Source: Saussurea involucrata
Lineage: Eukaryota; Streptophyta; Magnoliopsida; Asterales; Asteraceae
NCBI GenBank assembly: GCA_033807775.1
Contig: CM066327.1
Span: forward strand, 89,612,295-89,676,294
Direction: 5' to 3'
DNA: 64,000 nucleotides
Shown here: in pieces, positions 1-10,999 of the stretch
How positions within the stretch are numbered: the first letter of the stretch is position 1
Layout: every line of letters begins with the position of its first letter
Notes under the pieces: model-generated
The model's input: the letters and a program-made list of their open reading frames with translations, nothing else
Database searches by the model: none
Told to the model about the DNA's origin: nothing
Made by a program: the position numbers and the translations under genes

Positions 1-35
1 CTTCTGGTTTTCATGATTCTATTTGTTTCCATGTA

Positions 36-480
36 ATGCATATCCCTATGGTCTCCCCTAATATTCCTAAAGGAAAATGGATCAAATGGGCTCCTCCTCC
101 TTTTGGTATTTTGAAGTTGAACACAGATGGTTCTTCAAGGAATGGCATGGCAGCAGGTGGTGGCATTATTAGGGACTATAAGGGCTCCGCTTTGGTTGCT
201 TTTTCTACCTTTTATGGCCCAGGTACCAACACATTTGCAGAAGCCAGAGCTCCCCTTTTTGGTCTGATGCTTTGTTACAGATTAGGCTACTCCAAAGTAG
301 CAGTGGAGAGTGAAAAAAAATCATTTTTGATAGCATCTGTGGAGGTGCAGCCCCTTGGACAGTCCCTTATATGATCAGATCTTTCAAAACTTTCTTACTT
401 CCTTCCATGTCCATCTCTCATATCTACAGGGAAGGGAATCAAAGTGCAGACACTTTAGCTACCCATGGCTCCATCAGGAA
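36..480 (+). pseudogene. LINE-type RNase H domain fragment (RVT_3-like), frameshifted
   Basis: The frame from 36 reads like the RNase H domain found at the end of plant non-LTR retrotransposons. It has a KLNTDGSS start, an AGGGIIRDYKG strand and an AEARAPLFGL helix. The first frame stops at 374, and the domain continues in another frame from 371 with HIYREGNQSADTLATHGS, the conserved H..R..N..AD.LA end. This is seen directly; the family assignment rests on known RVT_3 motifs. No reverse transcriptase lies inside the window, so this is the 3' tail of a decayed element that begins upstream. The frameshift near 370 means it cannot encode a working enzyme. Confidence 0.75.
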
Positions 481-653
481 CATTTTGAATTTCTTTCTAA
501 TGGCTCTCTTCCTACTGCCTCTCTTTCCTAAAGAGGTCAGTCCACCGCGTGTCTGTCTTCCAGTTCCTTGACTCCCAAACCTTGGGTCATTGATTCTGCC
601 CCCGCTTAGGTTAGCTGTGCTTCCTTAAATATCGGGTTGCCAAGGGTTGTTTC

Positions 654-690
654 CGGAGGAAATGGGATTCGAACCCATGATTTAGCAGTT
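654..690 (-). pseudogene. tRNA-Ser(GCU) 3' fragment
   Basis: On the minus strand the T-arm and acceptor end match a plant organellar tRNA-Ser(GCU): a 5-bp T stem around TTCGAAT followed by TTTCCTCCG. A GCTAAATC anticodon-loop sequence directly abuts ATCATGGG, so the variable arm is missing. The 5' half does not fold. A short direct repeat (ATC) at the join could explain the deletion. It is a broken copy inside the mitochondrial block. Confidence 0.4.
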
Positions 691-2228
691 GGTTGAGCAG
701 TCGTGGCGGACAAACACAAACAGCAAGCAAAGTCTTGGCTCGCTCTCATTGGGAGGCTGTTCAACCAGACTGACGAAGTTGAGTATTGACACAAACAATA
801 AGAGGACGAGCTTCCCTGAGCGATTTCGATCACCTAGCAGGCCTTTTATTTGGTAGGTAACATCGCCAAAGCGTATCATCAGATTTGACTACGAAGGAAG
901 GAACTCGGCAGAAGATCGGTCCGCAAGAAAGGCCTACTACGGGTTCATTGACAAAACCGCCGTAGGAATGGAGACCTTTTAATAGAGCGGAGGCGAACTG
1001 ATCAACGAGAAAGAGGCCCTACTCACTACAAAGGAATACACCACAAGATCGAACTGCACTCATGCCTCTCCCTCATCAAGTTGACCGCCAGACTTGAGCT
1101 TCGTAACATGTTGACGAAGACCTCCGAACTGAGGGTTCGGTCAGTACAAGAGACTACTTTGTCTCCTCGGAAGAAGAATAGCCCCGCTCTCTAGCCGACT
1201 GATCCCGTTGATCAAACTGGGAGGGAACGTGTCACATTAGAGGTGAACGATCAGAGGTGTCCTCTAATCACTACGATGAGCTGGTCCCTCTTTTAGTAGA
1301 CTCAGCTATGAATATTCATTCAAAAATGACGGGCCCTTTCTTTCACAGCTAACCCCATTTTCTTAATGCCGAGACTTTCTCTTTCGTCGAGCCCCGAGCT
1401 TGTGGTCCTCCTTTGAGTTTGGGTTCAATTGGATGAATCTGTCAAGTCAAGGTCAACGTACGTAGCAGCAAGGATGGTGCATCGCCTATTTCTCGTTCTC
1501 GCTCGGGAGCCAAAACGAACACGCCTGCTACCTACTGTACTGGACCTTCGACCAGGCATTCTACCTTTGTCGAATCGGAACCAATACCATTGCATTGCGC
1601 TCGAACAGTTGAGCGGCCGCCGGCCCTTCCGTGCACAGATATAGATTCATTCTTCGTACCTGGTCCAGCCTCACAACCCTTCGCGGGTTGGTAAGAAGTC
1701 AGTCTTGTTTGGTAAGACGGAATTTTACAAAGAAAAGAGAGTGCCCACCCCGGCCAACAAAGACCGTAATTACATAGATAACTGCTCCTCCCCTTCTCCG
1801 TCTTTAAGGCTTTAAGGCGAACCGTATGGCGGCTGGAAATAAAGACGACCTCACCTTCTCGTAGATGGTGTCAGTGAGAGCCATTTTAGTACCCCCCCGT
1901 TGACCTTTTTTTGTAGATAGAATCTTCAATGAGTGGAAACAAGCAACCTTACTAAGCTAAGAAAGGTGCTTGTTGAGTAAGGTCGGCTTTCTTCGAATGC
2001 TTGAGCGCTTCTTTCTCATATCGATCAGTCAATATCCTTGACTTTTCAATAAGGGGCGCGTTAGCTAGGCCGTTTTCTTGCATAAGTGCTAGCGCGCGCC
2101 CTTACGTTTTCTTCGCTTGCTCTGCAGTACGAGCCTCATACAAAGCCGCGCCTAATATGATATGATGAAGAGGGGCCGCCCTCTTTTATTTTCCGCACCA
2201 ATCCTTATTTACTACTACATCTTTTTTG

Positions 2229-2301
2229 GGGTGTATAGCTCAGTTGGTAGAGCATTGGGCTTTTAACCTAATGGTCGCAGGTTCAAGTCCTGCTATACCC
2301 A
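2229..2301 (+). tRNA. trnK: tRNA-Lys(UUU), mitochondrial type
   Basis: A complete cloverleaf can be folded by eye. The acceptor stem is GGGTGTA with TATACCC (one G-T pair), the D stem is GCTC/GAGC, and the anticodon stem is TTGGG/CCTAA around a loop CTTTTAA with anticodon TTT. The T stem is GCAGG/CCTGC around TTCAAGT, and the discriminator base is A. No CCA is encoded. This is the normal plant mitochondrial trnK form. In its present nuclear position it is probably a passenger of the mitochondrial insertion. Confidence 0.9.
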
Positions 2302-2659
2302 AACCTAACTTGCACTATACTATGAGTAAGGATGCGTAGTAGCGCAAAGAGCACTCTTTGGCCTTTAGATTAGAGGCGCTTCGCCGTCTTTGATTGGATG
2401 GAAACATATATCTAAAGTGTGCAGTGAAGGATCTTTATATTATAGGTAGCCAGCCAAAGCGCTTACCTTTCATCAAAGGGGCCGTAATCAGCCTCAAGAT
2501 TTTAGATTCCGTAAGTAACTCAGTGAGTGCCTTTCTAAGAAAGAAGGGCTTGGAAGAAGAAAATGAAATACGAACAACCGCGCTGGTTGTAATAGATCGA
2601 CTTTCATGCTAGTTCTTGCTCCAGCATGAAAGTTCCATTTCAGGGAAGGACGACGTACT

Positions 2660-3388
2660 ATGATACTTTCTGTTTTGTCGAGCCTTGCTTTGGTCTCTGG
2701 TTTGATGGTTGTACGTGCTAAAAATCCGGTACATTCCGTTTTGTTTCCCATCCCAGTCTTTCGCAACACTTCAGGGTTACTTCTTTTGTTAGGTCTCGAC
2801 TTTTTCGCTATGATCTTCCCAGTAGTTCATATAGGAGCTATAGCCGTTTCATTCCTATTCGTTGTTATGATGTTCCATATTCAAATAGCGGAGATTCACG
2901 AAGAAGTATTGCGCTATTTACCAGTGAGTGGTATTATTGGACTGATCTTTTGGTGGGAAATGTTCTTCATTTTAGATAATGAAAGCATTCCATTACTACC
3001 AACCCAAAGAAATACGACCTCTCTGAGATATATGGTTTATGCCGGAAAGGTACGAAGTTGGACTAATTTGGAAACATTGGGCAATTTACTTTATACCTAC
3101 TATTCCGTCTGGTTTTTGGTTCCTAGTCTGATTTTATTAGTAGCCATGATTGGGGCTATAGTACTGACTATGCATAGGACTACTAAGGTGAAAAGACAGG
3201 ATGTATTCCGACGAAATGCTATTGATTCTAGGAGGACTATAATGAGGGGGATGACAGATCTACTAAAGGAAAGTAGCTTTATATTGGTTCGAATCCAATT
3301 CGTGAGATGGCCATCTTGGTCATATAGATGTCTTGACACCCTTATTTTCTCATTTTCGAATGACTGTCCCATTCCATTTTTGGTATAA
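2660..3388 (+). CDS. nad6: nad6 (NADH dehydrogenase subunit 6), mitochondrial copy in the nucleus
   Basis: The 242-residue frame matches plant mitochondrial NADH dehydrogenase subunit 6, a membrane subunit of respiratory complex I. It starts MILSVLSSLALVSGLMVVRA and has several hydrophobic segments (about residues 1-20, 38-65, 88-105, 155-175). The conserved block AEIHEEVLRYLPVSGIIGL lies between the second and third. Plant nad6 is usually about 205 residues; here the sequence after the RRTIM motif (about residue 192) differs from the usual short tail and runs on to a later stop. That tail spans a GGTTCGAATCC tRNA-like T-arm motif, suggesting recombination in mitochondrial DNA before or after transfer. 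The frame is intact, which suggests recent transfer. The nuclear copy would lack mitochondrial RNA editing and shows no targeting sequence, so it is probably not functional here. Confidence 0.85.
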   Translation: MILSVLSSLALVSGLMVVRAKNPVHSVLFPIPVFRNTSGLLLLLGLDFFAMIFPVVHIGAIAVSFLFVVMMFHIQIAEIHEEVLRYLPVSGIIGLIFWWEMFFILDNESIPLLPTQRNTTSLRYMVYAGKVRSWTNLETLGNLLYTYYSVWFLVPSLILLVAMIGAIVLTMHRTTKVKRQDVFRRNAIDSRRTIMRGMTDLLKESSFILVRIQFVRWPSWSYRCLDTLIFSFSNDCPIPFLV

Positions 3389-4470
3389 CTTCAAGCCTGG
3401 ACCCGCTATACGATGTATTAGTAGAACCCCTGGGATACGACGCCCTGCTCCTTGAGTATCATGGGATTGAATACCCCGACCTCCCAGAGGCTCCCGAGAA
3501 AGCTATTTCAGCCTTCCGGACAGTTAAGGGCAATTCCTACGTCCCTCATCGGTCTGAATCCCCACCCCCGCATAACACTTACTAGATTTTTAAAGAAAAA
3601 CTGAAAAAACGCTTCACTTCCTGACCTTATTCTCGAGTAGGAAGGGTTCTCGCTACTAAAGAAATTTCTTCAGTTGAAGTAGCTCTTTCCTGAGATGTCT
3701 TTCAAGCTGAAGAAGGAAGGGCGCTTTCCTTCGTTGAACACAAGACAGACGGGGACAAATCCAATCCCTTAATTCTTTGATCCCAATTCAATTGTTGTTT
3801 GATGTAATAATAGAGGTGTCAGGCTCAGACTCTGAGAAAGATGACATGCGGCTAGTCCCAACTCTTAGTCTCGTAGTCTTGAAACTCAGCCGTACTTCCT
3901 TTGGCTTTCGATCCCCTCGTTCACAAAGGGGCGCAACTGAAGCTCATCTAACGATGTTATAGTGGCTGTTCGCTCCTCTTTCTCTTCCTCTTTTTCTGCT
4001 TCTGCTAGGATTTTGTCTTGATAGCGCCGTGCTTGTTCAAGAAAGAGAGAGTCCCTTTGACGGAGAGAAAGACTCCGGGGATAGATAGTCAATGGCCTAT
4101 GAGGAAGACATCTCCTCTGTTTTTGCTCTTCTTTTTGGCCTTTGGGCTTTTTGACTGTCCAACTCAATATCTTAAAATATAAGTCATCTTTCTTCAAAGG
4201 CCGTTGACTCTGCTTCCTTGATTGAATAATCGGAGGTGAATCAATCAGACAGGACGGACGTGTGATAACAACACTTGCTTTCGTGCTGGAATTCCCCTTG
4301 GCGTCACTCACCTCTCTTTCCCTTGCTTTGCTCCCGTTTACCACAATGGCTGTCTCGCTGTCTACTGGAGCTCGGATCCGACTCAAAGTGGGTTCGTGTG
4401 TATGCGCCCTGCCCAGAGCTAGCCTGAAAGAAAGTTCAATAAAAATGATTGACACTTGAAAGTAAGGTGA

Positions 4471-4731
4471 AGACTCTTTCCCCTAATTCATCCAACCCGT
4501 GCAACCCTCATCCAAACCATTCATTTAGCCTCATTCACCATGTAGACACTTGATTGATAACTAAATTGCATCAATGATTACTGGTTTCATGCAATAATCT
4601 TTCATGCAATGCATAGTATTTCATTAAATGTCATGAAATGCATACTTATACATGAAAGTATCACCTTCATCCATACATCGCATGAACCGTTATGTGCATC
4701 GACATATTTTGCAGAACGAACGCTGACGGTC
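4471..4731. other. Unassigned AT-rich spacer
   Basis: Between the mitochondrial block and the solo LTR nothing is recognised beyond direct and inverted variants of a CATGCAAT/CATGAAA motif at 4,590-4,680. The last five bases (CGGTC) are the target duplication of the solo LTR. Confidence 0.4.
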
Positions 4732-7700
4732 TGTAATATCCTTAATATTTTTTTATAGATAATTAACTAATTTAGGATTTTAGAAATAATAAATAAATAG
4801 ACAAGAGTAATCTCTTTAAGAGAAATTGAGTTGGGCAAGGAGTCTAGATGGAGGAAATTGGGTCTAATCCAAATACTAAATTTAGATCTCATAGTTATCC
4901 TAAGATTGATCTATAAGTATAAATAAGTTATCATAGTCGATCAAAACATTGAGATTATTTTCGCAAATCGTGAAGAAATTCTAGCCAGATTTCAGAAGTC
5001 AAGTCTAGGGTAGGCATGACAATTTGACCCGACCCGGTGGAAAACCCGGTCCACCCGACCCGACCGGGGCCGGGGATTCCCCGCCAAACCGGGTACCGGG
5101 GCCGGGACCGGGGAAACCCACTTTCAAAAAACCGGGGTCGGGGCCGGGTGGACCATCCCCCGACCCGCCCCGGACCCGGTATATATATATAATTAAAATT
5201 TTATTTATTTTATATATTTAAAATATATAATAAACCAAACAGGATTTATTCTAAATATTACTTAAAAAACCTACGTTCTACAATGAAGATGTGATACTTA
5301 TAAAAAGAATATAACAATAATAAGAGAGAAACAGAGGTAATTTTTTCCTGTTTTCAGAAGATGATTTCTTTTGAAGTAATTGGCTTTGTTTACCAAGCTT
5401 CTCAATGATTTATGTAAAGCCTTTTAGCTGATAACAAATTTAAATTAAGTAAAAATCTAGATCCCATTTAAAACCACCAGCTCCAGATGTACAACTTGGA
5501 AATCCACACAACTCCATCTAACCAGCGAGGTTTTGGATGAGTATGTGTATATATGATAATATTTGTTAAAAAGCCAAAAAACACCAACCGGGTCGGGGAA
5601 CCGGGGACGGATGTTGACCGGGTCTTGACCAAAAGTTGACCGGGGCCGGGGTTGGTATCCCCGTACCCGTCCGGGGCCGGGGATGGAGATCCCCGTCCCA
5701 TACCCGCCCCGTTGCCATGCCTAGTCTAGGGTTCCGGTTCAAGATTTCGATCGCGCTTTTGAGGTATCTCCCAACCATAATTTATGTAATAATCTTGTAT
5801 TGTTTTGTAGAATTAAGTTTTAGATTGATTGGTCAACTTTTATTACGTTTATAAAGGTTTTAAAATAAAAGGAATTGTTGTATTCACTATCATTAATAAG
5901 AGCTTCACTTATATTTGAAGTTACTTAAACGGAGTTATTTTACTTTACATGCTTAATAAAACTGAATTATTGTGTAGACGATAGTTAATACAAATATTTA
6001 CTGTAAGAGTTGCGTAATATATATATATAGCCTATATATATATATATATAAAATATGGGCAAAATATAATATATAGTAAATAAATAAATAAAAGGAAAAA
6101 AAAGAGAGATAGAAACGTGGGTGAAGAAGACGATGATGTTTGTATCTTTTGTTTTGAACCCTCTAACTTTAATAATTTACAAATTCACCCCCTGTTTTTA
6201 TTATACATGTCTTATCTAAACCTTCCATATAAAGATTTAATTCTAGCAGCCTTAACCCCTAAAGTTTTAATAAATGCAGTTCAACCCCTGTTATTAAAAC
6301 TGTTTTTCAGATTCAGATTTAAAGGAATTTCAGTTTTTGACAATTCTGGTCCCTATCCTAAAATATATTTTACTATATTAATCCAAAACGTTTAGTATGA
6401 ATATTTTACAATTTTAAACCATATTTAAGATTTTATTACATTTTAATTTAACTAACTTCATCTCAATATTTATTACTTATTTTTACTGTTATCAAACAAT
6501 ATTTATATTTTAGTCATAAAAGATTTTGTAAATAAGAGAAGTAATCCTGGGTGGATTTTATGAACTAAAAGTATATATTATATAGCGTTTTCAAAGATTT
6601 AATATTCTTTTTGGTTGAGTAATACTAGGATCGTTTAAGTGGGGATGTTAGGACTAAAGAATTATAATTATTTTATTTTTAGTGGTAATTAGATATGTTT
6701 TTATATCTTGGAGTACTAGGCTTTGTTGGAAGAGCGCTAGGGATCTTGGAATTTTAGCGGCGTTTTTATATTGTCGGATATCGTGCCAGGTACGGATTCT
6801 CGTACTCTTTCAGCGACATTCTATTCCATTTTATTGGATTCGTTAATAAGTATTTGACTCGTTTGTCAATTGTTTCGTTTGGCTTGATATATGTTTCTTT
6901 GAGATATTCTCGAAATATTATTCATTGACGTTTGAAACCGTAGTATTTGAAAGCCTTGATTCGGTTTTCTTTGTTTACTTGTCATGTGATGAATTACGTT
7001 TTTGATCTTTCGATTTATAAGATCTTGATGCATGGTGAATATACTCGGAGTTGAGTTTGGTTTTATATTCATCCATGCATACGTAGAACCCTTTTGTTAG
7101 ATAGTTTGGAGAGTAGGAATACCGAGTTAACCACCTGTAGGGGTACTATAGGCATGTCATTGTGGTGCCAGTGACGTGACACTATCCGTGGCGGTGTGAT
7201 TAGTCCACGGCGTCTCCTTCCGATTTTGGTGTGCTCTGATGAGAGCTGGGTGGCGTGACGGGTAATTTTATTCAGGAGGCGTATGGGTCGGCCCTAGGAT
7301 TTTGGAGCTTTGTTATCGGTGTGCAATGTAGTGCCATACATGCCACTGATTTTGGATACACGTGGAGTCATGAATCCAGTGTATTATGGTTTGTTTGGAT
7401 CCTATGATATGATTTAGCACCGTGAAGGAAACTCGGTATGCATAAACCAACCCCTCGTTGCTTCAGCCATTAATTCGTTGATCACTCTAGAGTTTGGTGG
7501 TGTTCCGTATTGGGGAACTTTGAAGCTTTATTTTCCATCTCATTTGAATTTAATCTTTTAATTACGTGGTGCTTTGTTTATTTTGTAATCTTAATCCGTA
7601 CTGGGCATTTGGCTCACGCTGTGTTTTTCTTCCGACAGGTATCTAACTAGGGGGCAATCAAGGGTTTTGTGAAGAGAGGACCACTTGCTTTTAAGTACTT

Positions 7701-7906
7701 ATATTTATTTGTTTGAAGCTAATTTTAGTCTTGATCTATATTCATAAATTAGAAGTCAATGTTTGCTTCAGATTTGACTTTTATTTTTCAAGACCTTAAG
7801 TTAAATTTGTGTTGATGCTAAGTGGTTCAATTTAATTTTAGATTCTTGGCTGATTCATTTTGTTATTTGGAGATCCTGTTTCCGCTGCAGATTTTGGGGT
7901 GTTACA
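4732..7906. mobile_element. Solo LTR of a Gypsy-type retrotransposon
   Basis: The block starts TGTAATATCC and ends GGGTGTTACA, the terminal inverted form typical of Gypsy LTRs. It is flanked by a 5-bp target duplication CGGTC at 4,727-4,731 and 7,907-7,911. No internal region or second LTR is present, so it is a solo LTR, the product of LTR-LTR recombination. Without the nested hAT-like insertion it is about 2.45 kb. It contains no coding frame. A (TA)n tract lies near 6,020-6,050. Confidence 0.8.
5011..5723. mobile_element. Non-autonomous hAT-like transposon nested in the solo LTR
   Basis: Terminal inverted repeats are TAGGCATGACAA on the left and TAGGCATGGCAA (reverse complement) on the right. 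An 8-bp target duplication GTCTAGGG lies at 5,003-5,010 and 5,724-5,731. The 8-bp duplication is the hAT hallmark. Both subterminal regions (5,028-5,180 and 5,585-5,710) are dense arrays of CCGGGGCCGGGG and ACCCGRCCCG words in opposite orientation, as expected for hAT transposase-binding regions. No transposase frame is present. Confidence 0.85.
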
Positions 7907-7911
7907 CGGTC

Positions 7912-8565
7912 CCTCGCCGTCCTGTCGCTTTTCACGACGGCCTACACACAACATACGCCATATGAAACAGTAAAATCGACGATGAAATACATCATTAGGT
8001 TAGGTTCTAGGGCTAAGAAGCTTCGGATTCCGATTCCAATAGTTCTCATATTCTTCTCTTGATAATATGTTACTTTACACGATTTCTGCTTCTCATATTA
8101 CACGATTTCTGCTTTTATTCGATGGATTAGGTTTCTGCTTTTATTTCTTCTATTTCGTAACTATGAAATCTCTTCTTCATTGATTTTAAATGATATTATT
8201 AATTATAAATCTATCTTCAACATTCGATCTCTCCCGTTTCTTCTAACTTCGCTTGCACGAAGATTTGCTTAAGAACTTGACATATTTGCATTCTATGTTA
8301 GTATTACCCATGCTCTGCTATTATAACATTTGTCTAGTTAAAGAACATAATACATTTCGTCTTGAGACTTGAGGAACCTTCTGTTGCAGATTAACTGGAA
8401 ATCAATACGTTAATCAATGGTAGAAATATGTTGAAGATCAAAGGATTAAAGCATTGTCTCGATACTGATATTATTATTTATTAAGCATTGATCATCATCT
8501 GTCTTCAATCCAATGCTCGTCTCGCCAAGCATTTGTTATAAAAGCATCATTTCTGCTTATTAATT
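7912..8565. other. Unassigned spacer
   Basis: AT-rich sequence with no recognised gene or repeat structure. A short direct repeat ACACGATTTCTGCTT lies near 8,075-8,115, and the block runs into a (TA)n(GA)n tract at 8,571-8,606. Confidence 0.4.
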
Positions 8566-8570
8566 TAATT

Positions 8571-8606
<36 letters not shown>

Positions 8607-8984
8607 AAGGTTCCGTAAAATGCAAACTTTGCATTTGTTGCACCCCTTTACAAACCCATCTCAACCATTAATATGTCCATGTCATTTAGTATTTTATTAA
8701 AATAAAAAATATTGTGTAGGGTTAATATAGTAAATCGACAAATACAGATTTTTAGTTATTTTTGGATAATATTGTAACTGATAGAACAAATCAAATCATA
8801 TCCTTAATTTTTGCCAGACATCTAATTTATATAATATTTTGTCATTATCTTTAGAATCTTCTTCTCCAGCGAGAGTGATCATCTTCTCTGGCATAATATT
8901 CAACATCTTCATATTTGCAATCCAACCTGTATCATATATGCAATAATTAGTAGATAACCATAAATTTCAAGAACAGGTTCAGTA

Positions 8985-9190
8985 ATACCAATTGCATATA
9001 TGCAACAATCAAAAGGTAGAACATTTGCATATATGCAACCATCAAACCGGTAGAACAACATATATGCAACCATCAACCGGTAGAACATTTGCATATATGC
9101 AACCATCAAACGGTAGACATTTGCATATATGCAACCATCAAAAGGTAGAACATTTGCATATATGCAACCATTAAAACGGTAGTACAACTG
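8985..9190. repeat. Tandem array of about 30-bp units with GCATATATGC palindrome
   Basis: About six imperfect copies of a unit containing TTGCATATATGCAACCATC followed by AAAMGGTAGAACA. Every unit holds the palindrome GCATATATGC. It lies in the MITE interior. Open frames here on both strands are artefacts of the repeat. Confidence 0.85.
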
Positions 9191-9347
9191 CATATACGAA
9201 AAAATTACGTATGCTTACCTATCAAAAACTCGTTCTTGATAACATGTCTTCTCCTGTTACCCTTTTTCGATGTTTCTTCCCTAAGCTTATCCCGTTCAAC
9301 ATCAAGGATGGGGGAAGAAGATGAGGGATGATGGCTGAGACTTGAGC

Positions 9348-9670
9348 ATGGAAAGTACTGATTCATCCACGTCATCACAACAACCGCAGCTGCCGCCGGG
9401 GTTTCGCTTCCATCCGACCGACGAAGAGCTGGTGGTTCACTACCTGTAGAAAAAAGCCGCCGCCGTTCCACTTCCGGTGGCCATCATCGCCGAAGTCGAT
9501 GATGATAAGTTCGATCCATGGATCTGTTAAGGATGGGGGAAGAAGAGGACGAAGAGCTGGTGGTTCACTACCTGTAGAAAAAAGCCGCCGTCGTTCCACT
9601 TCCGATGGCCATCATCGCCGAAGTCGACCTCTATAAGTTCGATCCATGGATCTGTTAAGGATGGGGGAAG
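9348..9670 (+). pseudogene. NAC-domain transcription factor fragment, internally duplicated
   Basis: Translation from the ATG at 9,348 gives a short Ser/Gln-rich start and then LPPGFRFHPTDEELVVHYL, the NAC subdomain A. A stop (TAG) follows where a lysine codon is expected, then PLPVAIIAEVD and KFDPW from subdomain B, then a second stop. NAC proteins are plant transcription factors; only about the first 65 residues of the domain are here. A 128-bp tandem duplication repeats the segment from 9,420 at 9,548. Both copies carry the same TAG, so the stop came before the duplication. The second copy keeps VDLYKFDPW, closer to normal NAC sequence than the first (VDDDKFDPW). No functional product is possible. 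Confidence 0.85.
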
Positions 9671-9949
9671 AAGAGGAGGGATGGTGGCTGAGAATTGAGA
9701 TATTCATCCAAGCTGTCATCCGATATATTAGGGATTGCATATGTAGTCAATTTGAAATTCCAATTTTTTTCCAACTTTGCCCTTCACGTGTTTTTTCATT
9801 TTTCAATTTTGGTAACCATAAATAAGATAATTACAATTCATACCCTTATTTAATCTAGACCATTAGATGAAAAAATGAAAGGTTAGGATTGGTTTGTAAG
9901 GAGTGCAACAATGCAAGGTTTGCATTTGATTTGCCCTCTATATATCTAT

Positions 9950-10919
9950 TGTTGATCCAAACCCTCAGTGATTTGATAATGACCCTCTCTTATATACTTA
10001 GTGAAAATTGTAAGTAAACAATATGTATCAGAGTTTCACTATCGCTGATAAGTACTAAGATCTTACAGTACCGCTGATAGGAACTCTCGCTCTTTAAATT
10101 AAACATTCAGCGAACACTGTTCACCATAATGCTCTGAGCCTGTTCAGTCCTTATGGTGATCGCTGATAAGTTAGTTGTTTACTTATAATCCCTGAAGACA
10201 AGTTTCACGTCAACAAAGGTTCTACGCTGAAGTCGAAGATCAAGCTCAAGAACCACCGACAAGTCTACTAATGAACTGATGCGGATCAGCGAAGACTCAG
10301 ATTTGTCCACTCAACGTGAAGTATCAAGTACAAGACTTCAGCTATCGCTGAACTTTATCATCTGCTGAATAGTAAATGATAATCGCTGAATCAACGAAAG
10401 CTGATCATGAAGTCCTCCGTACAAAGTACTTTTGTCTTAACCTCCCTTGCACGCCACCGTACGAAATGTCAGAAAAGAACCTCCGAATATCTGAAATCGT
10501 ACAACCACTCTGATACTACACTGTTCATCTTTTACGGCTACTAAGGTTGTAAACCAAGGTCAATGACATGCAACCAACCAGCTGATGACACGTGTAAAGT
10601 GTATACTGACTTGCATTAAATGCATTCAGTATATAAAGAGATGAACTCACTTCTTTTGAAGTAACTTGCTAACTCTGGACAAGTTCAAATCTCTTTCAAG
10701 ATAGGATTTTATTAGTAATCTCCATATCTTTCTTAGTGCAAGAAATCTTAGTGTTCCAACTTGTTTAGATTTAGGTTTATCCTTAATCTTGTTTCCGCAA
10801 CAAGCTGTAAATTGTTAATGATTTATCAATAAACAATTTAGAAAAGTAAAATAGTGTGTTTGTATTTAACCCCCCCCCCCCCCCTTCTACAAACTTGTAT
10901 AGGCCTTTCGGGACCAACA
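9950..10919 (+). repeat. Element A 5' LTR
   Basis: TGTTGATCC...ACCAACA, 970 bp. It contains many GCTGATAAG/GCTGAA words, a possible TATA box (AGTATATAAAGAG near 10,630), an AATAAA-like signal near 10,830 and a run of 15 C before the end. Confidence 0.95.
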
Positions 10920-10921
10920 AG

Positions 10922-10935
10922 TGGTATCAGAGCAG
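10922..10935 (+). promoter_or_regulatory. Primer binding site, initiator tRNA-Met
   Basis: TGGTATCAGAGCAG begins two bases after the 5' LTR. It is complementary to the 3' end of initiator tRNA-Met and primes minus-strand synthesis. Confidence 0.9.
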
Positions 10936-10999
10936 ATTTGTTTAATCTCATAAACAAGATCTAATCTAAGATATTTCTCTTCCTTGCTATTATCTGAAA

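Larger units (their letters stand above)
600..4470. other. Mitochondrial DNA insertion in nuclear DNA (NUMT)
   Basis: This block carries a mitochondrial-type tRNA-Lys, an open nad6 gene and the 3' arm of a tRNA-Ser. Its base composition is more even than that of the AT-rich neighbours. Both flanks are nuclear repeats (a LINE tail and a solo LTR), so it is read as mitochondrial DNA moved to the nucleus rather than as the mitochondrial genome itself. Both boundaries are approximate, because no target duplication or clear junction is visible. The parts at 690-2,228 and 3,400-4,470 hold no gene I can recognise; several open frames there are short and unsupported. Confidence 0.75.
8604..9944. mobile_element. 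MITE with a captured NAC gene fragment
   Basis: The left end (GGTTCCGTAAAATGCAAAC followed by TTGCATTTGTTGCACC) is repeated inverted at the right end (about 9,890-9,937). The left flank is (TA)n(GA)n; the right flank is CCCTCTATATATCTAT. A smaller relative with the same ends lies at 34,781-35,006. The body holds an array of GCATATATGC palindromes and then a damaged, partly duplicated NAC-domain coding segment, so it behaves like a Pack-type element. The Copia element A inserted just beyond its right end. Confidence 0.7.

Noticed and set aside
1429..1644. 71-codon frame
   Set aside because: No family resemblance and short; probably chance in mitochondrial spacer.
3886..4455. 189-codon minus-strand frame in the mitochondrial block
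   Set aside because: Low-complexity, charged, no recognised domain; mitochondrial spacer often has such frames.
5024..5221. Gly/Pro-rich frame
   Set aside because: Produced by GC-rich subterminal repeats of the hAT-like element.
8992..9174. CRISPR-like regular repeats
   Set aside because: Plant nuclear DNA; no unique spacers of constant length, only a palindromic minisatellite inside a MITE.
9205..9599. Two minus-strand frames with the same MERRRLF start
   Set aside because: Antisense shadow of the duplicated NAC fragment.
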